Origin: Clostridia bacterium
GTDB lineage: Bacteria > Bacillota > Clostridia > Oscillospirales > CAG-272
DNA: 6,253 nucleotides
NCBI GenBank assembly: GCA_017556845.1
Contig: JAFYMA010000246.1
Span: forward strand, 1-6,253
Direction of reading: 5' to 3'
Below, piece by piece: positions 1-5,405 of the stretch. The notes below the pieces were generated by a model. It made no database searches. It was not told the origin of the DNA and saw only the letters and a list, made by a program, of their open reading frames with translations. The position numbers were made by a program, and so were the translations under genes. How positions within the stretch are numbered: the first letter of the stretch is position 1; each line of letters begins with the position of its first letter.

Positions 1-2469
1 GGATATGACCGACATAAGATACATACCGATATTCGTAGGTGAGGTATGGTACGCGATCTTTTCACCGCTGATATACGATACGTTATCAACTGGCAGATAG
101 TTGCTTTCTGAATTTACCGTGTATTCAAAGTAGTGCCACATATCGCCTACGTAACGCTCAACTGTCCGATGCTGCTTTTGCGTAGGAATAGGCAAAACGT
201 CCTTTTTCGGACTCTTTTTGAGAATATACAGAATAACAGGAGATAAAGCAAGACATAAGCCGACACATCTGTATATTCCGTAAGGAACGAATAAAAGGAA
301 AAATACGCCCGTTATGACCGAAAACGCTCCCTTTATCAGATATGACAAAAATCCGCCCTTGAGGCTTTTTTCCGCCTTTGATGCACACACCCAATCGAGC
401 AGATGCTCACCGCTTACGTTAAGACGCCATAACGAACGGATGCTCGCGCTTATACCGATATATGCATCGTACCCCAAAGATACTATCCGGAACAGAAGAA
501 ACAGTATATTGTGCCAGAATTGCGACACGGTGAATGAATAAAATTTTCTTTTTACGCCGAACGCCCCGGAATAAAGACATTCAAACAGCGAAACGACCAT
601 CGGTATTCCGAGATAAAACAGTGAAAAAACGGCAATACAGGTGCAGATATGCCGCGGTGACAGCGATGCGCATATCATTGCAAGCACGGCAAAAAACGGC
701 ACAAGATCACGCCGTACGTTATCGAACAGCTTGTATTTATCAAAGCTGTTCAAAGGGTTTTTGATCCTTTCATTGCCCATTTTTATATATTTTCCGCAGA
801 ACGATGCGTACGTCTGAACGTCGCCCCGCACCCATCGCTCAAGCCTTTTGTAATACGACAGAGCGTTTGACGGAGTCGTATCGTAAAACGAAATATCAGG
901 TATCATTCCCGCGTTGCACAGACACCCCTCTACCACGTCGTGCGACAGTATTTTTTCATCCGGAAGAACGCCGTATACGGATTTATAAAACGCCTCACAG
1001 TTAATTATTCCCTTACCGCAGAATATGCCCTTTTTGAATATTTCCTCATATATATCAAACCGCGCGCTGCTGTACGACTGAACTCCGCCGTTGCCGGATG
1101 ACATAAGAGAAAACGCACTTTTTTCATTTGTAAAAACCGTATCTACACACGGCTGTAATATACCGTGACCTCTTATTATTTTGCCGTTTGAATCGAGCAC
1201 GGCTTTATTTGCAGGATGCTCCATAACGCAAGTAAGGCGTCTTGCCGTATGCGGCATCATAACCGTATCAAAATCAAGCGTTATGAGATATTTTACGCCC
1301 GAAAGAGCCTCTGCATTTCCGCATATATTTATATCGCCTTGTCCTGTATGCAATAATCGGCACATCTGCAATACTGCTCCCCTTTTTCTCTCGGGAGCAA
1401 TAAACCGCCCTTGTGTAATGCTGTACTGTCTGCCTCTGTAAAACAGAAAGAACACGTCACCGTATTTTTCACACAGAGCTTTGATCTTTCCGCTTAAAGC
1501 GTTTATTACCTGCTCGTCCTTTTCATCATTTGCTTTGTCGGAATCGGGAAGATCTGCAAGTATTCCGCACAGTAATCCGTCGTATTTATTTGAAACGTAA
1601 TACTGCTCGATCCTCTGCAGCGCTTCATCTCCGTCGCCGTCTATCAGCGTTGTGATCACCGCAAGAGTTTTTACACCGCTTGGCAGGCAGTCAGAGCGAA
1701 GACACATTTTCGCCTTCGGTAAAAACAGTCTTGAATAAGAATAATTTATAAGATATACGGAGCACTCGTAAAGCGGAAAAATCGAAAAAACAAACGGAAT
1801 TACAGCGTAACAGCTGAAGGGCTTGAATATCAATAAGCCCTCTGTTATAGCAAATATTACAGTCAAAACGATTATCAACGGAAAATACAATACCTTTGAT
1901 ATACGGTGCTGATCGCTCGTAAGAATTTGCGTAAGGCTTCCTTGCGGTATCTGCTTTAACGCCTTTATGTTCGTTGTTTTATTCTTTTTTGCGTAACGCT
2001 CCAACTGCTCAACGTACAACGCCCTCGTTTGATCGTTACTTTTCTTGTAGTCGGGAAAGGTCAGAAGCATTCTTTGCAATTCACTGTAATTCTGATATAT
2101 TGCCCCGTAGTCAAAATAGCTTGAATAATTAAGAAAGCCTATTGCCTTCGTGCGTTTTTTTCCGTCTGCTATGGCAAGTATACAGCAAAATACGATAAGG
2201 TAATGGAGCACTTTCAGCTCCGCATCCGTCATTGACAGTGCCTTTATCTCCTTGCAAAGCTCCTTTTCCGTCATTTCATAGCCGTATCTGTCAAGCAGTA
2301 TTCCCAATAGCTCGAAATTCGGAAACGAGCTATCCTTGCAAGCTTCTATACTTGCTTGTGCAAGACTTGATTTTTGGGCTATAAACCAATAATTTTCAGA
2401 TATACCGTCATCGTATTTAATAACGGACATACATCTTTTTATTTTTTTGAGTATATCGACCCTTTTCAT
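1..2469 (-). CDS. Cyclic beta-1,2-glucan synthase-like protein, GT84 type (N-terminal 823 residues, 3' end outside window)
   Basis: Translating from the ATG at 2469 gives 823 codons without a stop, running off the window at base 1. A GAAAGG ribosome binding site lies 9 nt upstream (2479-2484). Residues about 1-190 are soluble and mostly helical. Hydrophobic segments follow at about 194-213 and 219-241. A glycosyltransferase core occupies about 265-560, with LDFD (DxD, D399/D401), a HTARRL stretch, GHGILQP (434-440), GKG (485-487), SHDVVEG (509-515) and RWVRGDVQ (545-552). This resembles the DxD, acidic and (Q)xxRW motifs of processive GT2-like enzymes and the order seen in NdvB/ChvB. More hydrophobic segments lie at about 588-632, 651-668, 709-730 and 735-750. 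The visible end, AYHTSPTNIGMYLMS (806-820), is the typical start of the next, glycoamylase-like/cyclisation domain; full-length family members then carry a GH94 phosphorylase domain. Known role of the family: polymerising glucose from UDP-glucose at the inner membrane into beta-1,2-glucan and cyclising it. The product here is inferred. The N-terminal region before the first membrane segments looks shorter than in proteobacterial homologues. Confidence 0.85.
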   Translation of the reverse strand, partial: MKRVDILKKIKRCMSVIKYDDGISENYWFIAQKSSLAQASIEACKDSSFPNFELLGILLDRYGYEMTEKELCKEIKALSMTDAELKVLHYLIVFCCILAIADGKKRTKAIGFLNYSSYFDYGAIYQNYSELQRMLLTFPDYKKSNDQTRALYVEQLERYAKKNKTTNIKALKQIPQGSLTQILTSDQHRISKVLYFPLIIVLTVIFAITEGLLIFKPFSCYAVIPFVFSIFPLYECSVYLINYSYSRLFLPKAKMCLRSDCLPSGVKTLAVITTLIDGDGDEALQRIEQYYVSNKYDGLLCGILADLPDSDKANDEKDEQVINALSGKIKALCEKYGDVFFLFYRGRQYSITQGRFIAPERKRGAVLQMCRLLHTGQGDINICGNAEALSGVKYLITLDFDTVMMPHTARRLTCVMEHPANKAVLDSNGKIIRGHGILQPCVDTVFTNEKSAFSLMSSGNGGVQSYSSARFDIYEEIFKKGIFCGKGIINCEAFYKSVYGVLPDEKILSHDVVEGCLCNAGMIPDISFYDTTPSNALSYYKRLERWVRGDVQTYASFCGKYIKMGNERIKNPLNSFDKYKLFDNVRRDLVPFFAVLAMICASLSPRHICTCIAVFSLFYLGIPMVVSLFECLYSGAFGVKRKFYSFTVSQFWHNILFLLFRIVSLGYDAYIGISASIRSLWRLNVSGEHLLDWVCASKAEKSLKGGFLSYLIKGAFSVITGVFFLLFVPYGIYRCVGLCLALSPVILYILKKSPKKDVLPIPTQKQHRTVERYVGDMWHYFEYTVNSESNYLPVDNVSYISGEKIAYHTSPTNIGMYLMSVIS

Positions 2470-2520
2470 ACCGACGTACCTTTCAAAAACAGAATAGTAT
2501 CAATAACAAAATTATTTCCT

Positions 2521-2561
2521 GTATTGCATTTTTTATGCAAAAGTCTTTTTCACGTATTGCA
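2521..2561. repeat. Dyad TTGCAT-N5-ATGCAA plus repeated GTATTGCA between divergent genes
   Basis: Bases 2524-2540 form a perfect 6-bp inverted repeat around five T residues. The octamer GTATTGCA occurs at 2521-2528 and again at 2554-2561, 33 bp apart. The cluster sits in the middle of the 159-bp gap between the glucan synthase gene and spoIIGA. It could be an operator for either promoter or a chance product of AT-rich DNA; the sequence alone cannot decide. No protein is assigned. Confidence 0.3.
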
Positions 2562-2564
2562 CAG

Positions 2565-2573
2565 TATGACAAA
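2565..2573 (-). promoter_or_regulatory. Putative Spo0A box (0A box) upstream of spoIIGA
   Basis: The minus strand reads TTTGTCATA, matching 8 of 9 positions of the TTTGTCRAA Spo0A box. It overlaps the candidate -35 of spoIIGA, as 0A boxes do at the Bacillus spoIIG promoter, which Spo0A~P activates (family knowledge). Any ATGACAAA or TTGACAAA -35 partly mimics this box, so the match alone is weak. I see no convincing second box one helical turn away. Confidence 0.4.
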
Positions 2574-2598
2574 TTACACACTGAAGATAGTATACAAT
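2566..2598 (+). promoter_or_regulatory. Candidate sigma-A promoter of spoIIGA with long spacer
   Basis: The -35 candidate is ATGACA (2566-2571, 5/6 to TTGACA) and the -10 candidate is TACAAT (2593-2598, 5/6 to TATAAT), separated by 21 bp. Normal spacing is 17 bp. The Bacillus spoIIG promoter is known for a spacer of about 22 bp that needs Spo0A~P for activity, so the unusual spacing is a reason to take this site seriously. The transcript would begin around 2605, about 24 nt before the TTG start and just upstream of the ribosome binding site. Confidence 0.5.
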
Positions 2599-2613
2599 AT
2601 TATCAGAAAGAAA

Positions 2614-2620
2614 AAAGGAG
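2614..2620 (+). promoter_or_regulatory. Ribosome binding site fixing the TTG start of spoIIGA
   Basis: AAAGGAG, continuing as AAGGAGATGAT, is a near-complete match to the 16S anti-Shine-Dalgarno complement and lies 8 nt before TTG at 2629. The ATG at 2623 inside this sequence is followed by a stop two codons later. In-frame ATGs further upstream (for example 2374 and 2566) lack such a site. This decides the TTG start. Confidence 0.85.
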
Positions 2621-2628
2621 ATGATTCA

Positions 2629-3465
2629 TTGAAAACAACCGTATACGGCGACGTTTTATTTATGATAAATCTTTCCATGGATCTTCTGTCGCTTTTCATC
2701 AGCGGAAGAATACTTCACCTTGAATGTAAAAAAAAACATCTGTTGATCGCATCCGCTATAGGCGGTGTGTACGGCGTTCTTGCATTGCTTATAAAAAGCG
2801 CTCTTTTAAGCGTTATACTGAACGCTTCGGTATACATAATAATGTGCCTTATTGCATATCCGAGAGTATCACGCAGAGTGTTTTTCAAGCTTTGCGTGTT
2901 GTTTTACGGTGTTTCTCTTTTATGCGGAGGAGCCGTTACCGCCTTTTATTCCTTTTTTGATAAGATACTGAACAATATTCCGATAAGCTCTCAAACAACC
3001 GGGAATACTAAAATACCGATATGGCTGTTTTTTGCTTTGATCGTGCTGTGCGGTGTGCTTTCTTACGTCACGGGAAAGATCTTTGCAGACGGAAAAAATG
3101 AAAAATACGTTGATCTTTCGGTAACGTTCAACGGTAAAACGAGCCGCCTGCACGCTCTGTGCGACAGCGGAAATCTGCTGACAGAGCCGATAACGTCAAC
3201 GCCCGTTATAGTCGTGTGCGAAAAATGGTTCAAGGATAATATCGGATTTTGCAAAGAGGATATGATGAAGGTGCCTTATCTTATGTCAAAGCTGCGATAT
3301 ATACCGTCGTCAACTCCGACGGGTGAATGTATGCTCATGGGAATACTGCCCGACAGAATAATACTCACAAAAGAAAAAACCGCCGTAAAAGCGGTGATCG
3401 CAATAGCTCAAAGCGGTGAATTTACGGATTTTGACGGTATAGCCCCAATATGTCTTATACCGTAA
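2629..3465 (+). CDS. spoIIGA: SpoIIGA, membrane aspartic protease that processes pro-sigma-E
   Basis: The protein has 278 residues from TTG 2629, close to the usual family length. An in-frame extension to 2374 is rejected because it would overlap the divergent gene and lacks a ribosome binding site. The N-terminal half holds about five membrane segments (about 8-26, 37-55, 57-77, 84-108, 130-148), starting with VYGDVLFMINLSMD, typical of the family. The cytosolic C-terminal half carries the aspartic protease motif LCDSGN with D179, equivalent to the catalytic aspartate of Bacillus SpoIIGA, followed by LLTEPIT. A RYIPSS stretch (223-228) and IAPICLIP at the C-terminus also fit the family. Known role: in the sporulation septum it cleaves the pro-sequence of SigE in the mother cell after the forespore signal SpoIIR. 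Its substrate gene, sigE, begins 17 nt downstream, so the two are almost certainly cotranscribed. Identification is firm from motif plus neighbour. Confidence 0.95.
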   Translation: MKTTVYGDVLFMINLSMDLLSLFISGRILHLECKKKHLLIASAIGGVYGVLALLIKSALLSVILNASVYIIMCLIAYPRVSRRVFFKLCVLFYGVSLLCGGAVTAFYSFFDKILNNIPISSQTTGNTKIPIWLFFALIVLCGVLSYVTGKIFADGKNEKYVDLSVTFNGKTSRLHALCDSGNLLTEPITSTPVIVVCEKWFKDNIGFCKEDMMKVPYLMSKLRYIPSSTPTGECMLMGILPDRIILTKEKTAVKAVIAIAQSGEFTDFDGIAPICLIP

Positions 3466-3470
3466 AGCAG

Positions 3471-3476
3471 AAAGGA
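3471..3476 (+). promoter_or_regulatory. Ribosome binding site fixing the ATG start of sigE
   Basis: AAAGGA lies 6 nt before ATG 3483. An in-frame ATG at 3450, inside the end of spoIIGA, would add 11 residues but has no such site in front of it. Confidence 0.8.
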
Positions 3477-3482
3477 AATAAT

Positions 3483-4181
3483 ATGATAATAACTCACTTT
3501 ATTGAAAAAATATTCGGACTCAAATCAAAAAAATCGTCTGTTTTTTACATAAACGGCTCGCAGACGCTTCCCCCTCCGCTATCGTCTGAGGAAGAAAATG
3601 AAATACTGCAAAGACTTGCAAACGAACCAAATCTTAAAGACGTACTGATAGAACGAAATCTCCGTCTTGTAGTATACATAGCAAAAAAATTTGAAAGCAC
3701 GGGAATCGGTATAGAGGATCTTATTTCAATAGGCACGATAGGGCTTATAAAGTCTGTTAACACGTATAACGTAGAAAAAAATATCAAGCTCGCCACGTAT
3801 TCCTCGCGGTGCATTGAAAACGAAATACTGATGTATATACGCAAAAACAACGCTTCACGGAACGAAATGTCGCTTGATGAGCCGTTGAACGTGGATTATG
3901 ACGGAAACGAGCTTTTGGTGTGCGACGTTATAGGAAGCGATACGGACACGGTTTCCGGCGGTATTGAGCAGGACGAAGAAAGAGATATGATAAATAAAAT
4001 GGTAAACTCGTTAGCTCCCCGTGAGCGTGAGATAATCCGTTTAAGGTTCGGGCTTGACGGCAAAAAGGAGCTGACACAAAAGGAAACCGCGGATGCTCTG
4101 GGAATATCCCAATCTTACATCTCGCGGCTTGAAAAAAAGATAATCAAAAAGCTGAAGCGTGAGCTTGAAAGCACGCTTTAA
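3483..4181 (+). CDS. sigE: Pro-sigma-E, sporulation sigma factor of the early mother cell
   Basis: The protein has 232 residues. Residues 1-21 (MIITHFIEKIFGLKSKKSSV plus F21) form a short amphipathic pro-sequence. FYINGSQTLPPPLS (21-34) aligns with the YYIGGSEALPPPLS processing region of Bacillus SigE as I recall it, which places cleavage between F21 and Y22. Region 2 spans ERNLRLVVYIAKKFE (57-71), EDLISIGTIGLIKSVNTY (78-95) and the region 2.4-type helix YSSRCIENEILMYIR (106-120). SLDEPLNVDYDGNELL (130-145) is the conserved linker. Region 4 includes APREREIIRLRFGLDG (178-193) and the helix-turn-helix LTQKETADALGISQSYISRL (197-216). Known role: after SpoIIGA cleavage it directs the first mother-cell regulon. 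The gene follows spoIIGA by 17 nt, in one operon. sigG does not follow it, unlike in Bacillus. Its TAA overlaps the stop of the convergent gene, and no terminator hairpin lies between them. Confidence 0.97.
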   Translation: MIITHFIEKIFGLKSKKSSVFYINGSQTLPPPLSSEEENEILQRLANEPNLKDVLIERNLRLVVYIAKKFESTGIGIEDLISIGTIGLIKSVNTYNVEKNIKLATYSSRCIENEILMYIRKNNASRNEMSLDEPLNVDYDGNELLVCDVIGSDTDTVSGGIEQDEERDMINKMVNSLAPREREIIRLRFGLDGKKELTQKETADALGISQSYISRLEKKIIKKLKRELESTL

Positions 4182-5134
4182 TCCTCGCAGGGATAATGCA
4201 GATCCCACTGTTCTCTCATATAAGTCATGCTTTTCATAACGCTGTACGTATTTTCAAAATGCATATTTTCTCCGTTTTCAAATGCTTCTATCTCGTATAG
4301 CAATGCATCAGACGATTTTCCTGATGAAAATACTTCTGTTTTTCCGTCGTTATATACGATAAGTGCCTTATCTGCTCTCGGATAATCCTGTATTTCTATA
4401 TATGCATCATCGCACGATATGACGGCTCTTTTCGGCAGCTTTGAACAGAGCGACACTGTAACTGTGCTTATCTGCCCGCCGCAACGCTTTATGACTGCAC
4501 CGAATGACTCGTCAACTGTGCTCGGAGCTTTTGTTACGTTTGAATCAATACTGCATATTTCACCCGTCGAATACATACTTTCAAGTGCTAAGGCGTACAC
4601 GCCGATATCAAGCATAGCTCCGCCTGCGTATTCCATACTGAAAAATCTGTTTGACATATCGTACGGCTTCGTACTGCCGAAATTTACCTGTATGAGATTG
4701 ACCTTGCCGAATGCACCGCTTTTCACCCTTTCGGAAAGCTGACGGTGCAAGGGCATATTGTATACGGTCATCGCCTCCGCAAGCCTTAACGAGCGTTCGT
4801 TTGCAATACCGCACAAATCGTCAAGCTGTGATATATTCATAACGATCGCCTTTTCGCACAGTACGTTTTTTCCGCTTAATAGGCACGCTTTTATGTGCTG
4901 TGCGTGAACGCTGTGAGGTGTTGCAATATATACGTTTTCAATGCTTTCATCACGGCAAAGATCATCAAACCTTTCGTACACTGTATCTATTCCGTATTTT
5001 TTCGCAAATTCGGATGCCCTTTCAAAATTACGGCTGTAAAGTCCGTTTATTTTTCTTCCGCTTTCAACGAGCTTTTGTGCCATATCTCCGCCTGCCCATC
5101 CGCAGCCGACAAATGCCCACGTTTTATTTTTCAT
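4178..5134 (-). CDS. Gfo/Idh/MocA-family NAD(P)-dependent oxidoreductase
   Basis: The protein has 318 residues, typical of the family. ATG 5134 is preferred because GAAAGG (5142-5147) lies 7 nt upstream; the adjacent ATG at 5137 is possible, and a start at 5179 would run into the tRNA promoter. The N-terminal Rossmann fold shows FVGCGWAGGDMA with the GxGxxG nucleotide motif (G10, G12, G15), then GLYSRNFERASEFAKKYG (31-48) and VYIATPHSVHAQHIKACL (68-85). The catalytic lysine motif reads EKA (94-96) instead of the usual EKP. The C-terminal alpha/beta domain contains GGAMLDIGVYALAL (171-184), the family's DxG...Y-type catalytic region (D176, Y180). Family members act on sugars, inositols or related diols, and the trans-dihydrodiol dehydrogenase-like subgroup looks nearest. 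The substrate cannot be told from sequence. Neighbours give no pathway clue. A TATAAT at 5197-5202 may drive it. Confidence 0.92.
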   Translation of the reverse strand: MKNKTWAFVGCGWAGGDMAQKLVESGRKINGLYSRNFERASEFAKKYGIDTVYERFDDLCRDESIENVYIATPHSVHAQHIKACLLSGKNVLCEKAIVMNISQLDDLCGIANERSLRLAEAMTVYNMPLHRQLSERVKSGAFGKVNLIQVNFGSTKPYDMSNRFFSMEYAGGAMLDIGVYALALESMYSTGEICSIDSNVTKAPSTVDESFGAVIKRCGGQISTVTVSLCSKLPKRAVISCDDAYIEIQDYPRADKALIVYNDGKTEVFSSGKSSDALLYEIEAFENGENMHFENTYSVMKSMTYMREQWDLHYPCED

Positions 5135-5167
5135 CATTTCGCCTTTCAAAACAAGTTTTTTTAAAAA

Positions 5168-5184
5168 AGCACTTGACAAATGCT
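5168..5184. repeat. Imperfect 17-bp palindrome over the tRNA-Thr -35
   Basis: AGCACTTGACAAATGCT pairs at 7 of 8 positions around A5176; only C5172/A5180 fails. It is centred on the -35 TTGACA of the tRNA promoter and lies in the predicted leader of the oxidoreductase mRNA. It could be an operator or chance; no regulator is assigned. Confidence 0.3.
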
Positions 5185-5201
5185 CATTTTTTTGGTATTA
5201 T
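5173..5201 (+). promoter_or_regulatory. Sigma-A promoter of tRNA-Thr
   Basis: A perfect -35 TTGACA (5173-5178), a 17-bp spacer and -10 TATTAT (5196-5201, 5/6) make a near-consensus housekeeping promoter. Transcription would start around 5208-5209, only about 4-5 nt before the mature tRNA 5' end. Confidence 0.85.
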
Positions 5202-5202
5202 A
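5197..5202 (-). promoter_or_regulatory. Possible -10 element for the oxidoreductase, overlapping the tRNA -10
   Basis: The minus strand reads TATAAT exactly, using the same base pairs as the tRNA promoter's TATTAT plus one base. A start near 5190 would give a leader of about 55 nt before ATG 5134. A -35 at standard spacing would fall in the tRNA (GAGCCA, 3/6), which is poor, so activity would rest mainly on the -10. Confidence 0.4.
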
Positions 5203-5212
5203 CAGATGTTGT

Positions 5213-5288
5213 GCTGCTATGGCTCAGCTGGCAGAGCACATCCTTGGTAAGGATGAGGTCGACAGTTCGACTCTGTCTAGCAGCTCCA
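5213..5288 (+). tRNA. tRNA-Thr (anticodon GGT)
   Basis: This is a 76-nt cloverleaf with all stems intact. The acceptor GCTGCTA (5213-5219) pairs fully with TAGCAGC (5278-5284). The D stem is GCTC/GAGC (5222-5225, 5234-5237). The anticodon stem CATCC/GGATG (5239-5243, 5251-5255) encloses TTGGTAA with anticodon GGT at 5246-5248, which reads ACC and ACU threonine codons. The variable loop is AGGTC. The T arm is GACAG-TTCGACT-CTGTC (5261-5277). The discriminator is T5285 and CCA is encoded (5286-5288). It is a single-gene unit with its own promoter upstream and a terminator directly after it. Confidence 0.98.
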
Positions 5289-5327
5289 AAGCATCGGATC
5301 TTAACTGATCTGATGCTTTTTATTTTT
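5288..5327 (+). terminator. Rho-independent terminator of tRNA-Thr
   Basis: A 13-bp stem pairs 5288-5300 with 5307-5319 (one G-T wobble, G5296/T5311) around the loop TTAACT and is followed by TTTTTATTTTT (5317-5327). The stem begins at or one base after the final A of the tRNA CCA. Confidence 0.85.
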
Positions 5328-5355
5328 AAAATCAAGTATATCAATGCTGATTTAC

Positions 5356-5391
5356 AAAAAAAGACGGTTTTTTTCAAAATCGTCTTTTTTT
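5356..5391. terminator. Bidirectional terminator between tRNA-Thr and ychF
   Basis: AAAAAAAGACGGTTTT (5356-5371) pairs with 5376-5391 along 16 positions, with one G-T wobble, around the loop TTTC. It ends in seven T on either strand. On the minus strand it lies 14 bp after the ychF stop and serves as that gene's terminator; on the plus strand it backs up the tRNA terminator. Confidence 0.85.
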
Positions 5392-5405
5392 ATTTCTATT
5401 TATCT

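Noticed and set aside
158..394. Minus-strand 78-codon open frame starting MGVCIKGG
   Set aside because: It lies wholly inside the 823-codon glucan synthase frame, in a different frame, with no ribosome binding site or recognisable motif.
314..1441. Several plus-strand open frames of 66-86 codons opposite the glucan synthase gene
   Set aside because: They are antisense shadows. The minus strand has a single continuous frame with clear family motifs, and none of these frames shows a ribosome binding site or plausible product.
1..2469. Possible pseudogene, since no long complete open frame appears in this stretch
   Set aside because: Reading the minus strand from ATG 2469 gives an unbroken frame to base 1 with no stop or frameshift; the gene is merely cut by the window edge.
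2511..2540. Possible promoter of the glucan synthase: minus-strand TTGCAT (2535-2540), 18 bp, AATAAT (2511-2516)
   Set aside because: The -35 matches only 3 of 6 bases and AT-rich DNA gives such pairs easily; too weak to list as a feature.
2374..2628. N-terminal extension of SpoIIGA by 85 codons
   Set aside because: It would overlap the divergent gene, lacks a ribosome binding site and does not resemble SpoIIGA; the TTG at 2629 is far better supported.
5172..5180. Spo0A-like box TTTGTCAAG on the minus strand over the tRNA promoter -35
   Set aside because: TTGACA followed by AA automatically produces most of the Spo0A box, and Spo0A control of a tRNA gene is not expected. It also shows why the similar box at 2565-2573 needs experimental support.
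5213..5288. tRNA-Thr as an attachment site for an integrated element
   Set aside because: No integrase gene and no repeat of the tRNA 3' end is visible; core genes flank it on both sides.
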